A DNA stretch of 64,000 nucleotides, taken from Carboxylicivirga caseinilyticus (GTDB taxonomy: Bacteria; Bacteroidota; Bacteroidia; Bacteroidales; Marinilabiliaceae). The notes beneath the pieces were generated by a model. The model was not told the origin of the DNA and did no database searches. It worked only from the letters and a program-made list of their open reading frames with translations. Location: NCBI GenBank assembly GCA_025499705.1, contig JAFMVE010000007.1, positions 1 to 64,000 of the forward strand. The letters are read 5' to 3'. The position numbers were made by a program, and so were the translations under genes. Shown piece after piece: positions 10,316 to 20,045 of this stretch (its first letter is position 1; each line of letters opens with the position of its first letter).

Positions 10316-13300
10316 TTAAAAGGTTACTGATAATCCTAACATACAATCCTTTGATCTCGGAGTTTGACCTGTATCGGTTGTAACACCTAATCCACCGTAT
10401 CCAATCTCTGGATCAACTCCTGAATAATTTGTCCATACATAAATATTATTCAGAGTAAGAAAGAATCTTAGACTTTCGATATTATACTTTTTCAGTTTTT
10501 CTCTCTTTACTGAATAATTGAAGGATAAATATTTGAAACGTAAGAATGATCCATCTTCAACATAACGGTCACTTCCCAGCCAGTTATATCCATACTGATA
10601 TAATGCTCTTGGCATTTCAGTCACATCTCCGTCCTTACGCCAGCGCCAGTTAACCGAAGTACTCTGATTGTTATAACTGTACATGTTTTCAGCATACATA
10701 CGGTTTGCATTCACAACCTTATTTCCATATCGGAAGTTAAAAAAGGCTGACATACCAAATTGTTTGAATGTAATCTGAGTACCGAAACCACCATTTAATT
10801 TTGGGTTAGAGTTACCTAAATACACAATATCCAGCTCATCAATATTTCCATCATGGTTAATATCTTCATACATGGCATCACCGCCTCTAAACTGGTACTC
10901 GTTACTAAGCCCATAAGCAAAATACATTGGCAATGGATTACCTCTTGAATCTGTAATTACATTACCACTGCCATCGCGCGCTACTGGTGCACTTTCCTGA
11001 CTTCCTTCAATATAATCGTTGTACTGATATACACCTTTATATCTAAAACCATAGATAGAACCAAAAGCATGTCCTTCCTGTAAACGAGTCATGTACTTCC
11101 CATTTTCATAGGTATAATCCGTATTATACTGATTCAAAATATCATCACGGAGCTCAATAATTACATTTCGGTTATTTGCTACGTTAAAATTAAAATCGAC
11201 TCTAAGATCCTTAGTTTTTATTAGATTATTGGTTTGCAGATTAATTTCATAACCCTGGTTATCCATGGTTCCAACATTCTGAGTTGAAATAGTAGTATAA
11301 CCCGATGTTGAAGAAACCTGTGTATCATTAAATAGTAGATCCTCTGTTCTTCTCTTATATAAGTTCAAATCAAAAACCAACTTATCATTTAACAAACCAA
11401 GATCCATACCCATATTCCATTGAGTAGTTGTTTCCCATTTCAAGTCAGACAATCTCATGTTAACAGGTCTTGTTGCAGGTAATCCCATATAATTACCATA
11501 ATCGGAATAAATACTAAAGTGTAAATATTCTTTTCCGGGAGGGTTACCACCAACACCCCAGCTTGGGCGAACAGCTAAGAAACTAAGCCATCTACTGGTA
11601 CTTTGCATAAAAGGTTCATCAGAGATGATCCATTTTGCAGAGATGGCAGGAAATGTACCAAACTTTCGGTCTTCTCCAAACTGAGTACTACCATCACTTG
11701 TTATAGTACCTGATAAAACATATCTGGATTTGAACACATAATGTGCTCTGGCTAAGAATGAAACGCCACGATAGGCCCATCTGCTGGAACCAAAATCAGC
11801 ATCCGGCACAAAATATCCCGGTATAGAAGCATCAATAAATTCACCTGGTAAATTTGTTTTACCAATAGTCTGACTGGCTCCATTACCTGTCCTGATCCTG
11901 TTCTTACCCTGAATCATTAAACTGTGATTAGGATTTGCAAAACGTGACTGCCAGGTAATGTTATTTTCGATATAAACACTTGTTGACTCGCTATCAGAGT
12001 TATAACTTCTATTAACACCATCTTCTGCATAAGGAGCATTACTGGCTTCTGCAGGTAAGAATTGAGTATTCTTTGTATTACTAATGTCAAAATTGACAAT
12101 TACATCATACCTTAAATACTGTGTCTCAGGATTCAAGATGTCATATCTAAGTCTGAAGGTTGGAAGAATACGATAGTTAGCCTGATTATTGGTAGCCAGA
12201 TTTGCCAAAGCTACAGGATTATATAAGTTCTTCTGATCATCGTGCAACGATGAGGTTCTTGAAATATTATAATAATTATTCGTATTAACTCCATCTGCAT
12301 CCTGCTCATAAACACTTACGTTAGGCATTTTGCGATAAGCTATATCCAACAAATTGGCATAACTCCTATCATTATCTGTATAAGTAAATGAGATATCAGA
12401 TATAAACTTAATTCTTCTAGACACATCGTATTCAAAATATGCTCTTGATGACATCCTGTCGAGTTTCTGACCGATAACAGTACCCGTTTGTGTTAAAAAA
12501 CCACCGGAAATCCTATATTTTGCTCGATCTCCACCTCCAGAAAGACTCAAATAATGATCGTGTTTAAATCCAATCTGAGAAACTTCTTTTACCCAATCTG
12601 TATTATTATTGAAATTCTGATATTCAGAGAAGTTTGGATTATACATCAATTCCGAAATATCGGCAGCTGATTCATCTTGCCTTGGATTAAAAAGAGCTTG
12701 CTTCATCATCATGGTGTAGTCATCACCGTTAAGCATCTTTAAACCTCTTGGCTGTACAACTCCGGTTAAACGATACGAATACTGTAGATGTGTTGGTCCT
12801 TTTGCACCTCTCTTGGTTTTAATAACCAAAACTCCATTTGCACCTTTGGTTCCCCAAACTGCAGTAGAAGCTGCATCTTTAAGTACAGTAATCTCCTCAA
12901 TATCGTCAGGGTTAATACTTAACAAAGTAGCAAATTCATCTTCTGTCGCATTTGCAAAATCAAAATTAGGATCAACATCCATTTCAAAAGGTACGTCATT
13001 AACCACTATTAATGGTTCACTACTTGCATTAATAGACGTTGTACCTCTAATTCTCATAGAAGTACCAGAACCAGGGTCACCTGAGTTAGCAACAATATCC
13101 AAACCTGCAATACGTCCCTGCAGTGCATCATCAATAGAAGTGGTTGGCATACCTTCCAGTTTTTCCATATTTACGGTCTGAACGGCTCCTGAAACTTCTC
13201 TTTGGGCAATTGAGAAAGAACCTTCACTATGCCTCTTCTGAGCGATTACGGCAACCTCTTCAATTGATTGCCTATCCTCTTCCATAGTAACATTTATAAG

Positions 13301-13600
13301 GGTTTTATCTCCTATTTGTCTGGTAAGGCTCTTAAAACCTATAAATGAAAACACTAAATCATGGTTGGTGTTCTTTACTTTCAACACATACTGCCCATTA
13401 AAATCAGTAATGGTAGCTGTGATAATCCTTTGTTGAGCATCCATTTCAACAACTGTGGCTCCAACCAGACCTTCTCCATCAGTAGCAGAAATCACTTTCC
13501 CACTAATTACAACCTCTCCACCTGATTGTCCAATAGCGTTGACTGGTAACAAAACAAAAGCCAACAAAATGGTAATTATATAATTTAATTTCATATTCAT
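10316..13600 (-). CDS. SusC/RagA family TonB-linked outer-membrane transporter (first pair)
   Basis: TonB-dependent barrel of about 1094 aa. The open frame extends to a TTG at 13615 that would overlap the upstream gene. The ATG at 13600 (or 13594) gives a normal signal peptide (MKLNYIITILLAFVLLPVNA), so I chose it. A regulatory-like beta-sandwich lies at about 30-110 (ISGKVISATDGEGLVGATV). The plug covers about 120-270 with MRIRGTTSINASSEPLIVV and GTKGANGVLVIKTKRGA. The remainder is barrel, ending in a short hydrophobic strand (CMLGLSVTF). It follows the four-FAS1 gene by 7 bp and precedes SusD by 13 bp. Its plug is clearly diverged from that of the second SusC, so the two pairs may see different ligands. 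Confidence 0.94.
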   Translation of the reverse strand: MNMKLNYIITILLAFVLLPVNAIGQSGGEVVISGKVISATDGEGLVGATVVEMDAQQRIITATITDFNGQYVLKVKNTNHDLVFSFIGFKSLTRQIGDKTLINVTMEEDRQSIEEVAVIAQKRHSEGSFSIAQREVSGAVQTVNMEKLEGMPTTSIDDALQGRIAGLDIVANSGDPGSGTSMRIRGTTSINASSEPLIVVNDVPFEMDVDPNFDFANATEDEFATLLSINPDDIEEITVLKDAASTAVWGTKGANGVLVIKTKRGAKGPTHLQYSYRLTGVVQPRGLKMLNGDDYTMMMKQALFNPRQDESAADISELMYNPNFSEYQNFNNNTDWVKEVSQIGFKHDHYLSLSGGGDRAKYRISGGFLTQTGTVIGQKLDRMSSRAYFEYDVSRRIKFISDISFTYTDNDRSYANLLDIAYRKMPNVSVYEQDADGVNTNNYYNISRTSSLHDDQKNLYNPVALANLATNNQANYRILPTFRLRYDILNPETQYLRYDVIVNFDISNTKNTQFLPAEASNAPYAEDGVNRSYNSDSESTSVYIENNITWQSRFANPNHSLMIQGKNRIRTGNGASQTIGKTNLPGEFIDASIPGYFVPDADFGSSRWAYRGVSFLARAHYVFKSRYVLSGTITSDGSTQFGEDRKFGTFPAISAKWIISDEPFMQSTSRWLSFLAVRPSWGVGGNPPGKEYLHFSIYSDYGNYMGLPATRPVNMRLSDLKWETTTQWNMGMDLGLLNDKLVFDLNLYKRRTEDLLFNDTQVSSTSGYTTISTQNVGTMDNQGYEINLQTNNLIKTKDLRVDFNFNVANNRNVIIELRDDILNQYNTDYTYENGKYMTRLQEGHAFGSIYGFRYKGVYQYNDYIEGSQESAPVARDGSGNVITDSRGNPLPMYFAYGLSNEYQFRGGDAMYEDINHDGNIDELDIVYLGNSNPKLNGGFGTQITFKQFGMSAFFNFRYGNKVVNANRMYAENMYSYNNQSTSVNWRWRKDGDVTEMPRALYQYGYNWLGSDRYVEDGSFLRFKYLSFNYSVKREKLKKYNIESLRFFLTLNNIYVWTNYSGVDPEIGYGGLGVTTDTGQTPRSKDCMLGLSVTF

Positions 13601-13607
13601 ATCGGAT

Positions 13608-16217
13608 TTACTCAAACTTCAAGACTTTATCTATTTGGTGAATAACTGCAGTTGAGGAAGTAATAATTCGAGAACTATTAAATGCAGAGCTTCCAGAGCC
13701 ACTACCATCTATCTCTCTGAAATTACTTGGGTTATTATTAAACACATAATCCCTTACCAAAATATTATATAATCCAGATGTTTTTAACACCTTGGCAGTA
13801 TATGGATCTTCATCTACCCCAGGCTTCCAATCTGTTGTCAGATAGATATCCTGACCATCCTGATAAACTCCAATTTTGAAATACTTATTAATGTAGGTTC
13901 CAAAATAAGTATCTCCGGGAGCCTTATCCAGATTGATAGTACTCGACTGATATGTGTATGGAGTAGTAGCAGTACCAATTTCAGGTCCACCAACAAAGAC
14001 TGAATTATCCTGGAAATGATATCTCAGAAAACGTTCCATTTTTTCAATCTCATTTTGCTTCTCTGTTATATCTTCTATGGCATCAATAACATCCCAGGTA
14101 TTAAGCTCACCTGCATCAATTGCAGCCTGAATAGCTTCATTGGTTGGAACATATACTGTATAATTAAAAGTATTGAAGAAACGTATGTTATAATCAATTC
14201 CGAAGTAGTTGGTTTTCCTAACAAATACCACTGAAGTAGAAGTAGATGGAAATCCATTTAATAATTCGAAGAATTTACTGAATTCCGGTGTTTCACTCAA
14301 TACTTTATAAACCGAACGAACCGGAGTTTGAAGTGGCTTGTCGATTAAATAAGTGTTACCATTATTTTGTCCATAGACATCCAGTATATTAACATCCAAA
14401 TTATTTGCTACATCAAAACCACCTTGCACCTTTAAATTACCATCATCTGAAACTTTAAGAACATTGTTTCCCTTGGTAAAATAAAAGTTATCTCCTGTTT
14501 CAACATTGCCAATTACAATGTGATTATCCAATAGATCCAGTAGGCGATTTGAAATAAAGTCTGTATTTGTTATCACACTTAATGAATCTCCAATTACACC
14601 TGTACTGATATCATAACTATATACTGTAGCATTAACCGCACCAGTTGTTTCATTATACCAATATTTTAATGCTCCCGGAACATCTTTACTATATGCTATT
14701 GGATCGATATATCGACTAAAATATTCATCAGATGGAACAAAGAAAGAATAAGTATTTTCCAATGAGTTTAAATATAACCTGAACTCATTCTGACGAACAG
14801 CCCAATTAAATACTTTCGTTTTTTTACCAAATAACACAGGTGCATAAACCGAAACATAATCATCTGGAGGAAATACTTTATTGGTATGATAAACCAATCC
14901 ATTTACCCCAACATATGTACTTTCAATATCAGCATCTGAAATCTCAATTTTTGAGTTCTCCGTATCCTTCATATCTTCAAACTGTGAAGGAATACTTCCA
15001 TTAAAAGAAAGTCTTAGGTGACGATTCATCAATAAGGCAAGAATGTCATCCGGAACTTCTTCCCATGTGATATAACGCTCTTTTAAGATACGACCCGTAC
15101 CATTTTCCCAATAATCATCCATTGCGGCATCAGTCGGCACAAGTAAAGTACCCATATCTGCCTGAAGACCTGTATTTTCAGCAATATAACGATTGCTTCC
15201 AGGATTGAAGTTTAATAAATACTCTTCCCCAATCTCATTTCCATTTATAAACCATGAAGATCCTTCAGGATACTTATATAGATACCCTTTCACAAAAATA
15301 CTATCATCCGTATTATGCTTTAGGTTGTAAGTTTCACTTAAATCTTCATCATACCAACCAAAGCTATAACGATCCAGTAATTTTGAAAAAGTTGTTGAAT
15401 TTGCGTAATGATGTACATGTTCAGCCATATTATCACGAGGTAACATTACATCCTGTAATACATGGACATATCCATTCTTGCAAATAATATCTCTTTCAAC
15501 AACAGGTATATCAAAAACATGGGCATCATGAGTACTTCTTTCCTGACCTGTTATGACTTTGAAATCAGAATTAGTAATACCTTTTGTTTTCAACATTTTT
15601 TCAAAGAAGTAAACAATTGGTGCAGATTGATTATCTTTTACAATCTTCATTCCATTAGTTCTGTAACGGTCCCAATAGCTAACCCATGGACCCTGAATTG
15701 GAAGATCATTACCAATGTCAAAACCAACACTGTCAACCGGATCATTCGCTGTAGTTCTACGTAATGCGGAGCCATATTGTAAAGTTCCACTGTAATTAAA
15801 ATTTGATAATGTTTCAATTAGATAAGCATTATCAATCATACCGAATTTCAGAATCATATTCTTCTCCGTAAGAGTCAGATCTTCATAAGAAGTTACTCCC
15901 CAGTCATTGTTCTGAAAAAATCTCTCGAATGCATCGTCATCAGCAACAAAAAGAGTCTTACTACCGGTTCTTGACAAAATTTCTTTGTAATCCTTCGTAT
16001 CCTCTATCAGTTTCACATATGTCTGGAAATTACCGTTGGATTTCAGATAATCATAGATACTTGCTCCTAACCATTCAGGTTCTTCTTCATCGTATCTGAA
16101 TACATCATCCTTACAGGAAATAACTCCAAAACTCGTCAGTATAATAAGAACAAACAATATTGCCTTACCGACTTGCCATTCCCTAAAATTATTTTTCATC
16201 CTTTGAATTAATTTCAT
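13608..16217 (-). CDS. four-domain fasciclin (FAS1) lipoprotein, first gene of the SusCD array
   Basis: An 869-aa lipoprotein with lipobox FGVISC (Cys about 35). It appears to be built from four FAS1-type units. Each has an N-terminal '(F/V)V(P)TDxA' strand and a closing 'NGxxHxxDxxL' strand: about 50-260 (KTLFVADDDAFERFF; KNGYVHVLQDVMLP), 270-470 (GTLLVPTDAAMDDYW; NGLVYHTNKVFPP), 475-655 (YSFFVPSDEYFSRYI; NGNTYLIDKPL) and 665-869 (YTVYVPTNEAIQAAI; STAVIHQIDKVLKFE). FAS1 modules mediate adhesion or ligand binding and have no known catalytic role. As the promoter-proximal gene of the array it would be made in the largest amount. A surface glycan-binding or cell-attachment role is inferred. Confidence 0.87.
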   Translation of the reverse strand: MKLIQRMKNNFREWQVGKAILFVLIILTSFGVISCKDDVFRYDEEEPEWLGASIYDYLKSNGNFQTYVKLIEDTKDYKEILSRTGSKTLFVADDDAFERFFQNNDWGVTSYEDLTLTEKNMILKFGMIDNAYLIETLSNFNYSGTLQYGSALRRTTANDPVDSVGFDIGNDLPIQGPWVSYWDRYRTNGMKIVKDNQSAPIVYFFEKMLKTKGITNSDFKVITGQERSTHDAHVFDIPVVERDIICKNGYVHVLQDVMLPRDNMAEHVHHYANSTTFSKLLDRYSFGWYDEDLSETYNLKHNTDDSIFVKGYLYKYPEGSSWFINGNEIGEEYLLNFNPGSNRYIAENTGLQADMGTLLVPTDAAMDDYWENGTGRILKERYITWEEVPDDILALLMNRHLRLSFNGSIPSQFEDMKDTENSKIEISDADIESTYVGVNGLVYHTNKVFPPDDYVSVYAPVLFGKKTKVFNWAVRQNEFRLYLNSLENTYSFFVPSDEYFSRYIDPIAYSKDVPGALKYWYNETTGAVNATVYSYDISTGVIGDSLSVITNTDFISNRLLDLLDNHIVIGNVETGDNFYFTKGNNVLKVSDDGNLKVQGGFDVANNLDVNILDVYGQNNGNTYLIDKPLQTPVRSVYKVLSETPEFSKFFELLNGFPSTSTSVVFVRKTNYFGIDYNIRFFNTFNYTVYVPTNEAIQAAIDAGELNTWDVIDAIEDITEKQNEIEKMERFLRYHFQDNSVFVGGPEIGTATTPYTYQSSTINLDKAPGDTYFGTYINKYFKIGVYQDGQDIYLTTDWKPGVDEDPYTAKVLKTSGLYNILVRDYVFNNNPSNFREIDGSGSGSSAFNSSRIITSSTAVIHQIDKVLKFE

Positions 16218-16795
16218 AATCTACTTTCATAAAATTATGGACAGTTAATACATGATTTTTATTTATTTTTTAATTCTTAACAAGATTAAAATTGATATCT
16301 CATCATTTTACCATGTCAAAACTATTTGACAGCTGTTAATTATTGTTACATTTTTTCGATTATTACTATACTGAATTTGATTCTGTGTTCATTTATATTC
16401 ATTTAAAATAACTTCACCACCTTTTAATTACCTTATTATCTGCATGATTCGAATTGATTTTATTTTACATCTTATCAAATCAATTATCAATAAAGAATAA
16501 TGTCGTTATTTGAACATTTTTGAAATAGTGAACATTTTTTATACTTTTTAAATTGGACACAGAAATAGAACAATAATGTTATTTTAACGTTTCACAAGAT
16601 TATTTAAAATACGGTTTACAGACTATCAATTTTTCGTCAGTTAAGCATACAAATTCAGCAGAACCAATTTATCGTCAAACAACTAAATTAAAGACCTGAA
16701 TGCTTAGACCTTAAGATTTAAAATCATTTTAAAATAAATATTTAATTTTTTCATTTTGCAGCAAAAGCATCTGTGCAAAAACGAAATCATATAAC
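16218..16795. other. 578-bp AT-rich intergenic region upstream of the FAS1/SusCD array
   Basis: No coding region or structural RNA is visible. The segment separates the array (transcribed leftward from 16217) from the terminator of the GH128 gene. It should hold the array promoter and a long 5' leader, and it contains the palindrome and TAnnTTTG-like box listed separately. Confidence 0.5.
16315..16330 (-). promoter_or_regulatory. candidate operator palindrome overlapping a TAnnTTTG-type -7 box
   Basis: GTCAAA and TTTGAC arms, six perfect base pairs, flank the four bases ACTA. Read on the minus strand, 16324-16317 is TAGTTTTG, which matches the Bacteroidota -7 consensus TAnnTTTG. No convincing -33 TTTG lies 19-21 bp upstream. 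It is about 100 bp before the first array gene. An operator overlapping a promoter is plausible but unproven. Confidence 0.3.
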
Positions 16796-16838
16796 TAAAA
16801 AAAGGTTGTAAAAGTGAAATCGTATCACCTTTACAACC
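16796..16838 (-). terminator. rho-independent terminator of the GH128 gene
   Basis: Arms 16804-16817 and 16825-16838 pair over 14 positions with one mismatch (ggttgtaaa.gtga type). On the minus strand they are followed by a run of seven or more T. It sits 18 bp after the GH128 stop codon. Confidence 0.85.
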
Positions 16839-16855
16839 CTCTTCTACTTTAAAAT

Positions 16856-19651
16856 TTATTGTTTAATGATTTTTTGCAAGTATTCTTCACCAACTTTAAT
16901 CAGATAAACACCAGGCGATAGTTTGCTCAGATCAATTGAGGCATTTACCATTTCTTCAATAACCGTTTGTCCGGCCATATCAATCACCTGTACATTTAGT
17001 TCATCTGTTAAATCGATGTATAAAATATCTTTTACCGGGTTCGGATATACATTCAAACCCTTATATTTACTCTCTCCTAAACCAGTTATCACCTGATCAG
17101 CAGACATATCCATTATTATCCAACCCAGCTTATCCTGCAATACAGATGAAATACCATTTGAAGTCTCTCTTAGTCTTGCAATTTTAAATGCATTACTTAC
17201 ACTTGTATTTGGATAATATCTGACGTTAGAAGCAAATGAATTTGCTTTTGTTAACAAGCTTCCAAAAACGACAGGATCTGCATATGTTTCATCATATGTT
17301 ACAGAGATAGGTGTTGTAACAATACCGGCACCATCTTCAGTTGATCCAACTGTTACTCTTTTTGTACCAATCACTCCCTGACCTTTTTCAATCGCTAAAA
17401 AGTCAATATTCTCAGCAAAAGTAGCCGTACTAATACTCTGTTCGCTCATTAAACAAAGTTCAAAACCTGTTGTTGTTACATTTTGAATTGCAACGGTTGT
17501 TGGGAAGAATGTACCATTACTTACTTGTGTACAAAATACCACCGGAACGGTTTCAAACTCTTCAGTAAAAGTAACAGAAACCCAATCTCTTTGAATTCCG
17601 CTAACTTGACCTACCTCACCTTTTAGTCCTCCAAAATCATAAACACCACTATTTAAAGCTAAAGCTGCCACATTATCAGTAGCAGATAATGTTGGATCAT
17701 TCAGGTATGTCCAGGTATCTATTTGAAACTGAAAAGTTGTGGTTGATACACTATTTACTCTTTGTGTCATTGGGTAGACATTATTAAATGTCTGTGCACC
17801 CATAATTATACGAGGAGTAGTAGTAAACTTCTCTGAGAAATAACAAGAGGTCCAGTCTGTATTACTTAACTGCATCTCACCGGTCTGAATAGCATTGGTT
17901 CCTCCTGTCTGGAAATATGAAACTTCATTTGAACTTAAATATTCTCCATCGCTTTTTAACAGACTTATACGGTATGTAACTCTTCCACTATTAGTTTGAT
18001 CAACTGGATCTAAGTAATATAATACACTTACATCGTCACTATAATATATTTCTTCATAAGATCCATCATTGATCTTTTTCTCAATCTTATATGCCTTACT
18101 TAGCTCACCATTAGGATCCGTCCATGACAGACGCATATTATTTGATAAAGAAAGATATCTGAAAGCTAGTGTTGGATCGCTATAATTCCATCCTGGTATA
18201 ATATCATATTGTCCTGTATAAGCAATAGGAGCATTATGATCTCTGTAATACTCACCAAAAGGTGTCAGCACAACATCATAGCCATTACCATCCTGATATA
18301 AGACGGGTGCATCTTGAATCCAGTCACCACGCTGATTACCTGTATTTACCCAATCTAAGTATGTATCATTGATGGTAACAACCATAGCTCTACAATCCTC
18401 TACCCAGTCATAAAAATAGTAGCGTTCGATAAATGAACAGGTATCCAACACATTAAGAATAGCCTTCATATTACTAAGTTGCTTGGCAACATTATTGGTA
18501 GTAGCTAATCTTGTATCATTATCCGGCCAGGTTTCTGTTGTCCAGTTGGCCCCATTATTCATCTCTGTAATCCAGATCGGACGACCACCGCATCTGTCGT
18601 GATAATCTTTTAGAGTGCTATACCAACCTGAAGCTGAATTATTCCAATAAGAGTGAACAGCAACAAAATCTACCCTGTAATTTTCGTCTTCACATGCAGC
18701 GACATAATCAAAAAGGTTTTTTCCTGTATTACCCGACCAGGCATTTGCATATGCCGGTGATCCAACTCTTAAACCAGAACCATACATACCAGGCCAAATA
18801 GCAATCATATCTGCATGTGTCATATTAGACTGATCTGTTTGATCTGGTTCGTTGTAACCCAACAAATGAGTAATATTTTGTTTATTATTTATATCAGTCC
18901 AACCTGGCCATCCACCATTCTGACGAATAGCAGCATACTCATAGTTATCCGAACTTGATCCTCCAATATTCCAGTCATAATAACCTGTACCATTAATAAT
19001 ATTTGGATCCCATCCGGCTTTTCCTTTTTTAGTTACCCATTGATGTTTAAAAACTCTGATAAAAGAAACCGAACCTAGTAGTTCGCCCGGCATATTTATT
19101 TCTATATCTGCATCATGCGCGATAAAGACACGACTATATCCTGATCCATCAGCATTATTTGCAAAAGTAGCCTGATATCCTCTTTTTAATTTGAAAGAAT
19201 GAATTGCATTATCAAAATCACCTAAACTATTATAATAAGTATGTATGGCACATTGTAAGGATTCTCCGGAAAAATCATCACCTGTATAAACAGTTAAAGG
19301 TTTAAAAGATGAACTGTGAGGCATCAAAACAGATCCGTGACCATAAATAGCTACTCTACCATTGGTACCCTGAACAAAAGATGAACCATTAACCAATACA
19401 TTGTCAAGATAATTAGCAATTACATCTGAAGGCTTAATATTATCAAAGAAAACCCATGCATCTACATTATTCAACGACACTGTACTATTTACAAATGGTG
19501 CATCACTTGATGTTATATGTAATTCTTTAGCTACATCTAAAACTCTGGTTTCATCTGTTAGCTGTGTTACTATTTCAACTTCAATACCCATAGCAGGTAT
19601 GGATAATAAAGCAAAAAACATTAAAAAGGTAAAAAGAAATTTTTTCATCAT
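16856..19651 (-). CDS. secreted GH128-type (Asl1-like) beta-1,3-glucanase with lectin-like region and T9SS signal
   Basis: A 931-aa secreted enzyme with a signal peptide at residues 1-22. Residues about 25-200 are an uncharacterised beta-rich N-terminal region. The catalytic Asl1-like TIM barrel spans about 205-470: LLGYNEPDQTDQSN carries the likely acid/base Glu near residue 268, VDFVAVHSYW follows, and PIWITEMNNG carries the likely nucleophile Glu near 360. This pattern defines GH128, whose characterised members cut beta-1,3-glucans. A fibronectin-type-III-like unit follows at about 475-575. About 590-850 hold repeated strands of H-type-lectin style (DWTSCYFSEKFTTTPRIIMG; DWVSVTFTEEFETVPVVFC). 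The end (YPNPVKDILYIDL to KIIKQ) is a T9SS sorting domain. The gene is monocistronic with its own terminator. Family confidence is good; the glucan substrate is inferred. Confidence 0.85.
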   Translation of the reverse strand: MMKKFLFTFLMFFALLSIPAMGIEVEIVTQLTDETRVLDVAKELHITSSDAPFVNSTVSLNNVDAWVFFDNIKPSDVIANYLDNVLVNGSSFVQGTNGRVAIYGHGSVLMPHSSSFKPLTVYTGDDFSGESLQCAIHTYYNSLGDFDNAIHSFKLKRGYQATFANNADGSGYSRVFIAHDADIEINMPGELLGSVSFIRVFKHQWVTKKGKAGWDPNIINGTGYYDWNIGGSSSDNYEYAAIRQNGGWPGWTDINNKQNITHLLGYNEPDQTDQSNMTHADMIAIWPGMYGSGLRVGSPAYANAWSGNTGKNLFDYVAACEDENYRVDFVAVHSYWNNSASGWYSTLKDYHDRCGGRPIWITEMNNGANWTTETWPDNDTRLATTNNVAKQLSNMKAILNVLDTCSFIERYYFYDWVEDCRAMVVTINDTYLDWVNTGNQRGDWIQDAPVLYQDGNGYDVVLTPFGEYYRDHNAPIAYTGQYDIIPGWNYSDPTLAFRYLSLSNNMRLSWTDPNGELSKAYKIEKKINDGSYEEIYYSDDVSVLYYLDPVDQTNSGRVTYRISLLKSDGEYLSSNEVSYFQTGGTNAIQTGEMQLSNTDWTSCYFSEKFTTTPRIIMGAQTFNNVYPMTQRVNSVSTTTFQFQIDTWTYLNDPTLSATDNVAALALNSGVYDFGGLKGEVGQVSGIQRDWVSVTFTEEFETVPVVFCTQVSNGTFFPTTVAIQNVTTTGFELCLMSEQSISTATFAENIDFLAIEKGQGVIGTKRVTVGSTEDGAGIVTTPISVTYDETYADPVVFGSLLTKANSFASNVRYYPNTSVSNAFKIARLRETSNGISSVLQDKLGWIIMDMSADQVITGLGESKYKGLNVYPNPVKDILYIDLTDELNVQVIDMAGQTVIEEMVNASIDLSKLSPGVYLIKVGEEYLQKIIKQ

Positions 19652-19984
19652 TCTTAACTTAATCTAGTTCCTAAATATTTTCCCCTAAGTGTTAATAAAC
19701 GACTCTAACATTAAATTTTAAAATGAATTTACTAATGTTAATATTCGTAAAATTAACGGCTGCAAAATAGCATCTCAAATACATTTACTCTTGAACAAAT
19801 CAATAAAAAAGTGTCACTTTTTCTTTATTATAACTCCAAATTCAACCTTAAATGATTTAATTATAATGACGAATTAACATCCAAATCCACTATAATACAA
19901 TGTTTTTCAACACTTATCACCCAATACTCAATGATGAATCTCTGATTATCAAACAACCAATAATCGATAATGTTAAATAATCAA
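19652..19984. other. intergenic region holding the GH128 promoter
   Basis: About 330 bp of AT-rich sequence between the GH128 start and the terminator of the TPR gene. No gene or RNA is visible, and I could not pick a confident TAnnTTTG/TTTG promoter pair. Confidence 0.4.
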
Positions 19985-20023
19985 AATAAAAAAAAGCGAT
20001 GAACCAAATCTGATTCATCGCTT
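19985..20023 (-). terminator. rho-independent terminator of the TPR gene
   Basis: Perfect 10-bp arms aagcgatgaa (19994-20003) and ttcatcgctt (20014-20023), with inner pairing cca/tga partly continuing the stem. On the minus strand an eight-base T run follows. Confidence 0.88.
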
Positions 20024-20045
20024 CTTGTATAATTAATACAATATT

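Noticed and set aside
13600-13615. Overlap of SusC with the upstream FAS1 gene via a TTG start
   Set aside because: The ATG at 13600 gives a normal signal peptide and removes the overlap.
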